Made by a program: the position numbers and the translations under genes
NCBI GenBank assembly: GCA_934567745.1
Contig: CAKTJM010000031.1
Span: 1 to 14,862, forward strand
Length of the DNA stretch: 14,862 nt
Source: an uncultured Eubacteriales bacterium
Lineage (GTDB): Bacteria > Bacillota > Clostridia > Oscillospirales > Oscillospiraceae
Direction of reading: 5' to 3'
The notes under the pieces: model-generated
Databases searched by the model: none
What the model was told of the DNA's origin: nothing
Seen by the model: the letters and a program-made list of their open reading frames with translations, nothing else
Shown: one piece after another, positions 5,160 to 12,180 of the stretch
Position numbering within the stretch: the stretch's first letter is position 1
How the letters are laid out: the number at the start of each line of letters is the position of its first letter

Positions 5160-7567
5160 CCTTCAGCTCGGCGGCCCGCGCGGCGCTCCGACGCGCCGGG
5201 GCCATCGCCCAGCGGATGGGCCATGACTACGTCGGCAGCGAGCATCTGCTGCTCGCCTTCCTCCAGGCCCCGCGCTCCGGTGCGGGGCAGATCCTCCTCT
5301 CCCAGGGACTGGACCGCCAGACCGTCCACGAGCGCCTGCTCGCCCTGGGCGTGGGGGCCGCGGTGCCGCTGGCGCGGCCCATCACGCCCCGTCTACAGAC
5401 CGTCGTCGAGCTGGCCGTGGACGAGGCGCGGCGGCTCCACCACCCCCAGGTGGGCAGCCGCCATCTCCTGCTCGGCCTGCTGCGGCTGGCCGACGGCGGC
5501 GCGACGGAGCTGCTGTGCGAGGCGGGGCTCCACCCGAGCAGCCTCTACCGCCGGACCTCCGCGTCCCTGGGCGCGGGCGGGCCGCACTACGCCCGCCCGG
5601 TCCGGGACGACCCGCCGCCGTCCTCCTCCGTGCCCACGAAGCTCCTGGACCAGCACGGGCGCGACATGGTCCAGATCGCCTACGCCGGGGGCTACGACCC
5701 CGTCGTCGGGCGGGAGGACGAGATCGCCCGGACCATCCAGATCCTCCTGCGGCGCAGCAAGAACGATCCGATCCTCCTCGGCGACCCGGGCGTCGGCAAG
5801 ACCGCCGTGGTGGAGGGCCTGGCCCAGCGCATCGCCCTGGGCCAGGTCCCGCAGGAGCTGCGGCAGAAGCGGCTCGTCTCCCTCGACCTGGCCTCCGTCG
5901 TGGCGGGGACCAAGTACCGCGGCGAGTTCGAGGGGCGCATGCGCGACATCCTGGCCGAGGTCCGGCGGGCCGGGAACGTCATCCTCTTCGTCGATGAGTT
6001 CCATACCGTCCTCGGGGCCGGGAGCGCCGAGGGGGCCATCGACGCCGCGAACCTCCTCAAGCCCGCCCTGGCCCGCGGGGAGCTGCGGCTGATCGGGGCG
6101 ACCACGCTGGAGGAGTACCGCCGCTTCGTGCAGAAGGACGCGGCCATGGAGCGGCGCTTCCAGCCCGTGCGCGTGGCCGAGCCGACTCCGGAGACCGCGC
6201 GGGCCATGCTCCAGACCCTCGCGCCGCGCTATGCCCGCCACCACGGGCTGACCTTCACGCCGGAGGCGCTGGAGGCGGCGGTGGCGCTCTCCGTGCGTTA
6301 TCTGCCCGACCGACGGCTCCCCGACAAGGCCATCGACCTGCTCGACGAGGCCGCCGCCCGGACGCGCCTGGCCGCGCTGGCCCCCTCGCCCGAGGTGGTC
6401 CGGCTGGAGGAGAAGGTCCGGCAGGCCCTGCGCGAGCGCAACGAGGCCATCGCCGACCAGGACTATGAGAAGGCCGCTCTCTGCCGCGACGCCGAGGCCG
6501 ACTTCCGCCGCCAGCTCGACCGCGCCCACCAGGAGCCGATCCTCCGCCCGGACCCGGTCGTCACCGAGGAGGACATCGCGGGCGTCGTGGCCCAGTGGAC
6601 GGGCATCCCGGCCGAACGGCTCACCCAGCCGGAGCGGGCGCGGCTGCTCGCCCTGGAGGACACCCTGCGCCGCCGCGTGGCGGGGCAGGACGAGGCCATC
6701 CGCGCCGTGGCCCGGGCCGTGCGCCGGGGCCGGACCGGGCTGAAAGAGCCGGGGCGGCCCGTGGGGTCCTTCCTCTTCCTCGGCCCGACGGGCGTGGGCA
6801 AGACCGAGCTGTGCAAGGCCCTGGCCGAGGCCCTCTTCGGGACGGAGGACGCCCTGCTCCGCTTCGACATGACCGAGTTCTCCGAGAAGCACACCGTCAG
6901 CCGCCTCATGGGCGCGCCGCCCGGCTATGTCGGCCACGACGAGGGCGGCGAGCTGACGGACCGGGTCCGCCAGCGGCCCTACTCCGTCCTCCTCTTCGAC
7001 GAGTTGGAGAAGGCGCACCCGGACGTCTGGGGGCTGCTGCTCCAGATCATGGAGGACGGCGTCCTGACCGACGGCCACGGCCGCCGGACCGATTTCCGCA
7101 GCGCCGTCCTCGTCATGACCGCGAACGTTGGCGGCACGCGGCTCTCGTCCGGGACCGGGCTGGGCTTCGCGGGCGGCGGGGCCGGGAGCCGGTCCGAGGA
7201 CGCGGCCCTGCGCGCCGAGCTGCGCCAGGTCTTCCGCCCGGAGTTCTTAGGGCGGCTCGACGCGGCCATCGTCTTCCGCCCCCTGGCCGCGCCGGAGCTG
7301 GGCCGGATCGCCCGCAAGCTCCTGCACGGCGTCGGCGACCGGCTGGCGGCCGCCGGGGCGCGGCTGGAGGTGACGGACGAGGCCGTCGCCCTCCTCGCCC
7401 GCGAGGGGGCCGACCCGCGGTACGGCGCGCGGCCCCTGCGGCGGTGCATCCGCGACCGGGTCGAGGACCCCGCCGCCCAGCTCCTGCTGACCGGCGAGCT
7501 GCCGGAGGGCGGGCTGCTGCGGCTGGACGCGGCGGACGACACGCTGACGCTCACCCCCTGCCCATAG
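5156..7567 (+). CDS. clpC: ClpC-type AAA+ unfoldase (start uncertain: GTG 5156 or ATC 5147)
   Basis: A cytoplasmic Clp/Hsp100 ATPase that unfolds proteins, usually for ClpP. From GTG 5156 it has 803 residues, normal for ClpC. Order of parts: Clp N-domain with two repeats ([24 protein letters not shown] and a second [18 protein letters not shown] copy), D1 AAA+ module with Walker A GDPGVGKT (about 209-216) and Walker B ILFVDE (about 276-281), a UVR/middle segment ([19 protein letters not shown], about 438), D2 with Walker A GPTGVGKT (about 543-550) and Walker [12 protein letters not shown] (from about 611). The UVR-type middle segment favours ClpC over ClpB. A GLGF tripeptide-type loop in D2 (GTGLGFAGG) resembles the ClpP-contact loop. 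No ATG fits: the in-frame ATG 4904 would add 84 residues unlike any Clp protein and lacks a ribosome-binding site. No ctsR, mcsA or mcsB genes are adjacent, and I see no CtsR- or CIRCE-like site. Confidence 0.93.
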   Translation: MTFSSAARAALRRAGAIAQRMGHDYVGSEHLLLAFLQAPRSGAGQILLSQGLDRQTVHERLLALGVGAAVPLARPITPRLQTVVELAVDEARRLHHPQVGSRHLLLGLLRLADGGATELLCEAGLHPSSLYRRTSASLGAGGPHYARPVRDDPPPSSSVPTKLLDQHGRDMVQIAYAGGYDPVVGREDEIARTIQILLRRSKNDPILLGDPGVGKTAVVEGLAQRIALGQVPQELRQKRLVSLDLASVVAGTKYRGEFEGRMRDILAEVRRAGNVILFVDEFHTVLGAGSAEGAIDAANLLKPALARGELRLIGATTLEEYRRFVQKDAAMERRFQPVRVAEPTPETARAMLQTLAPRYARHHGLTFTPEALEAAVALSVRYLPDRRLPDKAIDLLDEAAARTRLAALAPSPEVVRLEEKVRQALRERNEAIADQDYEKAALCRDAEADFRRQLDRAHQEPILRPDPVVTEEDIAGVVAQWTGIPAERLTQPERARLLALEDTLRRRVAGQDEAIRAVARAVRRGRTGLKEPGRPVGSFLFLGPTGVGKTELCKALAEALFGTEDALLRFDMTEFSEKHTVSRLMGAPPGYVGHDEGGELTDRVRQRPYSVLLFDELEKAHPDVWGLLLQIMEDGVLTDGHGRRTDFRSAVLVMTANVGGTRLSSGTGLGFAGGGAGSRSEDAALRAELRQVFRPEFLGRLDAAIVFRPLAAPELGRIARKLLHGVGDRLAAAGARLEVTDEAVALLAREGADPRYGARPLRRCIRDRVEDPAAQLLLTGELPEGGLLRLDAADDTLTLTPCP

Positions 7568-7609
7568 GCCCCAAATTTGCCGATCTTGTCCATTGCCATA
7601 AGTTTTCTG

Positions 7610-7638
7610 TTGTCTTTTGTCAGGGCTTCCTGTATAAT
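7610..7638 (+). promoter_or_regulatory. Promoter of the activase/HgdB-like operon
   Basis: TTGTCT (7610-7615) and TATAAT (7633-7638) are 17 nt apart. The expected start near 7645 gives a leader of about 74 nt. The promoter lies in an AT-rich gap after clpC, so the operon need not depend on clpC read-through. No intrinsic terminator for clpC is visible in 7568-7609. Confidence 0.83.
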
Positions 7639-7645
7639 AAAGCCC
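7623..7645. promoter_or_regulatory. Inverted repeat spanning the -10 box (possible operator)
   Basis: GGGCTT (7623-7628) and AAGCCC (7640-7645) form a dyad with an 11-bp centre that contains the entire TATAAT. The position would suit a repressor that blocks RNA polymerase. It has no T-tract and is not a clpC terminator. The regulator is unknown. Confidence 0.45.
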
Positions 7646-7668
7646 AAATGGATAGGCATCCACACTTA

Positions 7669-7686
7669 TTTATATAGTTTATATAG
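7669..7686 (+). repeat. Tandem TTTATATAG x2 in the operon leader
   Basis: Two perfect adjacent 9-bp copies (7669-7677, 7678-7686) lie in the 5' untranslated leader, between the transcription start and the GAGGT ribosome-binding site (7706-7710). They are strikingly AT-rich for this genome. Their role is unknown; protein binding, mRNA stability or a cryptic second -10 are possibilities. Confidence 0.7.
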
Positions 7687-7718
7687 AGAAAGAACGCACA
7701 CATTCGAGGTGACACCCT

Positions 7719-10688
7719 ATGGCACTGCGCATCGGCATCGACATCGGTTCCACCACCGTCAAGGTCGTGGTGCTCGACGAACGAGACAAACTGCTCTTCC
7801 GCTCCTATGAGCGGCATTATTCCAAGGCGCGCGAACGCACCTGCGAGACCCTGCGCGGGCTGCGCGGGCTGCTGGGCGGCAAGGAGGTCCAGCTCCTCGT
7901 CACCGGCTCCGCCGGGCTCGGCGTGGCCAAGGCCGCCGGGCTGGACTTCGTCCAGGAGGTCTACGCCACCGCCGCCGCGGTGCGGACCTTCATCCCCGGC
8001 ACCGACGCCGTCATCGAGCTTGGCGGCGAGGACGCCAAGATCATCTTCTTCGGCGGGACCCTGGAGGAACGCATGAACGGCTCCTGTGCCGGCGGCACAG
8101 GGGCCTTCATCGACCAGATGGCCACCCTGCTCAACGTCTCCGTGGGCGAGCTGGACGAGCTGTCCCTCCGCCACGAGAAGATCTATCCCATCGCCTCCCG
8201 CTGCGGCGTCTTCGCCAAGAGCGACATCCAGCCCATCCTCAACCAGGGCGGGCGGAAGGAGGACGTCGCCGCGTCCATCTTCCAGGCCGTGGTCGATCAG
8301 ACCGTCGCCGGTCTGACCCAGGGCCGCGAGCTGACCGGGAAGATCGTCTTCCTCGGCGGGCCGCTCCACTTCCTCAAGGGCCTGCGGCAGCGGTTCGTGG
8401 AGACCCTGCGGCTCGACGCGGAGCACGCGATCTTCCCAGAGGACGGCGACTGCTTCGCCGCCATCGGCGCGGCCCTGTGCACCGAGCCGGGCAACACGAA
8501 GGACTTCGACACGCTCATGGGCCTGCTCGAGCACGCCGCCGAGAACGCCGCACCCGTCGATACCCTGCCCCCGCTCTTCACCAGCCAGGCCGAGTACGAC
8601 GCCTTCGCCGCCCGCCACGCCGCCATGAGCGTCCCCACCGGGGATCTCGCGGCGTACCAGGGCGAGGCCTATCTCGGCATCGACGCCGGTTCCACCACCA
8701 CCAAGATCGTCGTCATCGACCCGGCGGGCACCATCCTCTACTCCTTCTACCACTCCAACCAGGGCAACCCCGTCCAGATCGTCCTGCCCCAGCTGCGGGA
8801 GATCTACGCCCGCTGCGGCGACCGGGTCGTCCTGCGCGGCGCGGCCGTCACCGGGTACGGCGAGGACCTGATCCGCAACGCCTTCTCCTGCGACCTCGGC
8901 CTGGTCGAGACCGTCGCCCATCTCAACGCCGCCCGCCACTTCACCCCCGACGTCGATTTCATCATCGACATCGGCGGCCAGGACATGAAGTGCTTCAAGA
9001 TCCGCAACGGCGCCGTGGACTCCATCCTCCTCAACGAGGCCTGCTCCTCCGGCTGCGGCTCCTTCATCGAGACCTTCGCCAGGGCGCTCGGCTATACGAT
9101 CGCCGACTTCTCCCGTCTCGGCCTCTTCGCCAAGCATCCGGTGGACCTCGGCTCCCGCTGCACGGTCTTCATGAACTCCTCCGTCAAGCAGGCGCAGAAG
9201 GACGGCGCATCCATCGAGGACATCTCCGCCGGTCTGTCCATCTCCGTCGTGAAGAACGCCATCTACAAGGTCATCCGCGCCGCCAGCGCCGATGACCTCG
9301 GCAAGCACATCGTCGTCCAGGGCGGCACCTTCCTCAACGACGCCGTCCTGCGCTCCTTCGAGCTGGAGATCGGCCGTGAGGTCACCCGGCCCACCATCGC
9401 CGGGATGATGGGTGCCTACGGCGCGGCGCTCGCCGCCCGGGACGCCGGCCTGGAGAAGAGCGCCCTGCTCTCCGCCGAGGACCTGGCCCACTTCACCCAC
9501 GAGGCGCGGCCCGCGACCTGTAAGCTCTGTACGAACCACTGCTCCCTGACGATCAACCGCTTCGACGGCGGCCGCCGCTTCATCTCCGGCAACCGCTGCT
9601 CCCGCCCGCTCGGGCAGGAGAGGGCCGACGTCCCGGACCTCATGAAGTTCAAGTATGACCATCTCCGCTCCCTCCAGGGCAAGGGGAAGGGCGACGGCTC
9701 CCGCGGGAAGATCGGCATCCCCTTCGGGCTGAACATGTACGAGAACCTCCCCTTCTGGTTCACCATGCTCACGGAGCTGGGTTTCGAGGTGGTCCTCTCC
9801 CCCGAGTCCTCCCGGAGCCTGTACATCAAGGGCCAGCAGACCATCCCGTCGGACACCGTCTGCTACCCCGCCAAGCTGCTCCACGGCCACGTCATGGCCC
9901 TGCTGGAGCAGGGGATCGACACCATCTTCTACCCCTGCATGTCCTACAACTTCGACGAGCACCTGGGCGACAACCACTACAACTGCCCCGTCGTGGCCTA
10001 TTATCCCGACCTGCTCGCCGTCAACGTCCCCGCGCTGAGCAAGGTCCACTACGTGCACGCCAACGTCGGCATCCACCGCCCCAAGGACTTCGAGAAGAAG
10101 GGCGCGGAGCTGATGGCGCGCGAATTCGGCATCCCCCGCCGCGAGACGGTCCGCGCCGTGCGCGCGGCCTATGCGGCCTATCATGAGTACCGCGCGCTGG
10201 TCCAGCGCAAGGGGCAGGAGTACATCGACTACGCCCGCCAGAACGGCCGCCGGATCCTCGTCGTGGCCGGTCGTCCGTACCACATGGATCCCGAGATCAA
10301 CCACGGCATCAACGACCTGATCACCTCCTTCGGCTTCGTGCTCGTCACGGAGGACGCCGTCTTCCAGCACATGGACAAGCAGCCCCGCCACGTCCTGAAC
10401 CAGTGGACGTACCACGCGCGGATGTATGACGCCGCCCGCTACGTCTGCACCCAGCCCGACATGGCCTTCATCCAGCTCGTCTCCTTCGGCTGCGGCGTGG
10501 ACGCGATCACCACGGACGAGCTGCGCTCCATCCTCGAGGACGGCGGCGACCTGTACACCCAACTGAAGATCGACGACATCTCCAACCTCGGGGCCGTCAA
10601 GATCCGCATCCGCTCCCTCATCGCCGCTCTGGACGCCCGGGACGCCCAGGCCAAGAAAGGAGGTCCCCATGGCGAAGCTCGTATATGA
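7719..10688 (+). CDS. Double-module acyl-CoA dehydratase activase fused to a DUF2229/HgdB-like region
   Basis: A 989-residue soluble protein of the BadF/BadG/BcrA/BcrD (HgdC-like) activase family. Module 1 (about 3-255) has GIDIGSTTVK, GSCAGGTGAF (Cys123) and ASRCGVFAKSD (Cys162). Module 2 (about 318-575) has GIDAGSTTTK, NEACSSGCGSF (Cys442) and GSRCTVFMNSS (Cys481). In HgdC the equivalent two Cys per subunit hold a [4Fe-4S] cluster between subunits, so a cluster bridging the two modules is likely. A Cys patch follows (CKLCTNHC 601-608, NRCSRP 626-630), then a DUF2229/HgdB-like region with DTVCYPAKLLHG (Cys715), GRPYHMDPEINHGI (851-864), SFGCGVD (Cys925) and TQLKIDDISNLGA (947-959). Known activases use ATP to push an electron into a 2-hydroxyacyl-CoA dehydratase or benzoyl-CoA reductase. 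Substrate here is unknown. ATG 7719 has GAGGT upstream. It ends 20 nt inside the next gene. Single-chain relatives of about 1,400 residues contain both parts. Confidence 0.92.
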   Translation: MALRIGIDIGSTTVKVVVLDERDKLLFRSYERHYSKARERTCETLRGLRGLLGGKEVQLLVTGSAGLGVAKAAGLDFVQEVYATAAAVRTFIPGTDAVIELGGEDAKIIFFGGTLEERMNGSCAGGTGAFIDQMATLLNVSVGELDELSLRHEKIYPIASRCGVFAKSDIQPILNQGGRKEDVAASIFQAVVDQTVAGLTQGRELTGKIVFLGGPLHFLKGLRQRFVETLRLDAEHAIFPEDGDCFAAIGAALCTEPGNTKDFDTLMGLLEHAAENAAPVDTLPPLFTSQAEYDAFAARHAAMSVPTGDLAAYQGEAYLGIDAGSTTTKIVVIDPAGTILYSFYHSNQGNPVQIVLPQLREIYARCGDRVVLRGAAVTGYGEDLIRNAFSCDLGLVETVAHLNAARHFTPDVDFIIDIGGQDMKCFKIRNGAVDSILLNEACSSGCGSFIETFARALGYTIADFSRLGLFAKHPVDLGSRCTVFMNSSVKQAQKDGASIEDISAGLSISVVKNAIYKVIRAASADDLGKHIVVQGGTFLNDAVLRSFELEIGREVTRPTIAGMMGAYGAALAARDAGLEKSALLSAEDLAHFTHEARPATCKLCTNHCSLTINRFDGGRRFISGNRCSRPLGQERADVPDLMKFKYDHLRSLQGKGKGDGSRGKIGIPFGLNMYENLPFWFTMLTELGFEVVLSPESSRSLYIKGQQTIPSDTVCYPAKLLHGHVMALLEQGIDTIFYPCMSYNFDEHLGDNHYNCPVVAYYPDLLAVNVPALSKVHYVHANVGIHRPKDFEKKGAELMAREFGIPRRETVRAVRAAYAAYHEYRALVQRKGQEYIDYARQNGRRILVVAGRPYHMDPEINHGINDLITSFGFVLVTEDAVFQHMDKQPRHVLNQWTYHARMYDAARYVCTQPDMAFIQLVSFGCGVDAITTDELRSILEDGGDLYTQLKIDDISNLGAVKIRIRSLIAALDARDAQAKKGGPHGEARI

Positions 10689-11970
10689 TGAGACCGGCCG
10701 TCTCCTCTTCACGGAGGAGATGCGCAGGGAATACACCATCCTGATCCCCCAGATGCTCCCCGTCCACTTCGGCTTCTTCGCCAAGCTGCTCCAGCGCACG
10801 GGCTACAAGGTGGAGATCCTGAAGAACGATGGGCGCACCGTCGTGGACAGCGGCCTGAAGTACGTCCACAACGACGCCTGCTACCCCGCCCTGCTCGTCA
10901 TCGGGCAGATGATCGACGCCGTCCAGAACGGCGGCTATGACCCGCACAAGGTCGCCCTGCTCATCACCCAGACGGGCGGCGGCTGCCGCGCCTCCAACTA
11001 CATCCACATGCTCCGCAAGGCGCTGGAGAAGGCCGGGCTGGGCTTCATCCCCGTCATCTCCCTCTCCTTCGGCCTGGAGAAGAACCCCGGCTTCCACTGG
11101 ACCGTGGGGCTGATCCGCCGCCTGATCTACGGCATGATGTACGGCGACGTCATCATGAACGTGGCCAACCAGGTCCGGCCCTATGAGGTCCACGCGGGCG
11201 ACACGCAGGAGAAGGTCGAGTTTTGGATGAACGAGCTGCTCGACCGCTTCGACAAGGGCCAGGGCATGTCCCGCCGGAGGATGCACGGCATCTTCGACGA
11301 GATCTGCGCCGACTTCCGCGCCATCCCCACCGAGGGCGAGCCGAAGGTCCGCGTGGGCGTGGTGGGCGAGATCTACATCAAGTTCTCCTCCCTCGGCAAC
11401 AACCAGCTCGAGCAGTTCCTCCTCGACGAGGGAGCGGAGCCGGTCGTGCCCGGTCTGACGGACTTCATCATCTTCAAGATCTACAACCGTGTCTCCGACA
11501 TCGACATGTTCGGCGGCAGCAAGCTCAAACAGGCCGTGTGCCGCTTCTTCATGCACTATGTGGAGCTGTGCCAGCTCGACATGATCGACGCGCTGAAGAA
11601 GTCCGGCTTCCGTGCGCCCGGGACCTTCGCCGAGCTGCACGAGCTGATCCACGGCTATCTCAACGACGGCTGCAAGATGGGCGAGGGCTGGCTCCTGACC
11701 GCCGAGATGCTGGAGCTGATCCACTCCGGGACGCCCAACATCGTCTGCGCCCAGCCGTTCGGCTGTCTGCCCAACCACATCGTGGGCAAGGGCATGATCC
11801 GCGCGCTGAAGGACGACTATCCCGACTCCAACATCGTCGCCATCGACTACGACCCCGGCGCGACGAAGATCAACCAGGAGAACCGCATCAAGCTCATGCT
11901 CGCCAACGCCAAGCGGCTGGCCCAGGCGGGCGGGGCGCAGGAGAAGGCAGGGACCGCGGCGCGGTCCTGA
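10669..11970 (+). CDS. 2-hydroxyacyl-CoA dehydratase (HgdB-like) family subunit
   Basis: A 433-residue protein of the HgdB/BcrB-like family, [4Fe-4S] partners of the activase. Likely cluster cysteines are in NDACYPALLVIGQ (Cys71), GGGCRASNYIHMLRKAL (Cys106) and CAQPFGCLPNHIVGKG (Cys360/366). VGEIYIKF (232-239) is also typical. It starts 20 nt before the end of the activase gene in another frame, with AAAGGAGGT (10656-10664) just upstream of ATG 10669, so translation is probably coupled. It corresponds to the C-terminal part of the roughly 1,400-residue single-chain activase/dehydratase-like proteins found in other Firmicutes. No separate HgdA-like gene, CoA-transferase or enoyl-CoA enzyme is nearby, so a normal amino-acid fermentation role is not supported by context. 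The last 15 or so residues are Ala/Gly/Lys-rich. It is the last gene before a strong terminator. Confidence 0.9.
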   Translation: MAKLVYDETGRLLFTEEMRREYTILIPQMLPVHFGFFAKLLQRTGYKVEILKNDGRTVVDSGLKYVHNDACYPALLVIGQMIDAVQNGGYDPHKVALLITQTGGGCRASNYIHMLRKALEKAGLGFIPVISLSFGLEKNPGFHWTVGLIRRLIYGMMYGDVIMNVANQVRPYEVHAGDTQEKVEFWMNELLDRFDKGQGMSRRRMHGIFDEICADFRAIPTEGEPKVRVGVVGEIYIKFSSLGNNQLEQFLLDEGAEPVVPGLTDFIIFKIYNRVSDIDMFGGSKLKQAVCRFFMHYVELCQLDMIDALKKSGFRAPGTFAELHELIHGYLNDGCKMGEGWLLTAEMLELIHSGTPNIVCAQPFGCLPNHIVGKGMIRALKDDYPDSNIVAIDYDPGATKINQENRIKLMLANAKRLAQAGGAQEKAGTAARS

Positions 11971-11998
11971 GCAGACTCCCCCCATTTCGACCGATCTT

Positions 11999-12031
11999 GC
12001 CCCCGACCGTCCTCGGACGGTCGGGGGCTTT
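11999..12031 (+). terminator. Intrinsic terminator of the activase/HgdB-like operon
   Basis: GCCCCCGACCGT (11999-12010) pairs perfectly with ACGGTCGGGGGC (12017-12028), and a further C-G pair leaves a 4-nt CTCG loop. A short TTT follows, then CCC and another T-run. It starts 28 nt after the stop of the HgdB-like gene. Confidence 0.9.
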
Positions 12032-12095
12032 CCCATTTTCTGTACGCAACGGCGGACTTAACGATGATTTTATCGGGATATCCTGCCCGTAACGG

Positions 12096-12123
12096 TTGAT
12101 TCTTCCGTCATCCGTGCTATAAT
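12096..12123 (+). promoter_or_regulatory. Promoter of the phosphoketolase gene
   Basis: TTGATT (12096-12101) and TATAAT (12118-12123) have a 16-nt spacer, with TGC making an extended -10. Expected start is near 12130, about 50 nt upstream of the ATG. I see no convincing cre (CcpA) site in the gap 12032-12180. Confidence 0.82.
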
Positions 12124-12180
12124 AGTCTCGGCAAAGAACGAAATATCCTTCCCATCTGTGGAACAAAGGAGGTACCATCC

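Noticed and set aside
7618..7638. TTGTCA just before TATAAT as an alternative -35
   Set aside because: The spacer would be only about 10 nt; the TTGTCT at 7610 gives the correct 17 nt.
7620..10799. A 1,059-codon open frame on the minus strand opposite the activase gene
   Set aside because: It is a shadow of GC-rich codon usage: composition is Val/Gly/Asp/Ala-rich with no recognisable domain, no proper ribosome-binding site, and the plus-strand frame is a clear protein family.
11951..11967. Inverted repeat GGACCGC-GGC-GCGGTCC at the end of the HgdB-like gene
   Set aside because: It lies within the last codons, has no T-tract and is followed by a much better terminator at 11999-12031; probably chance in GC-rich sequence.
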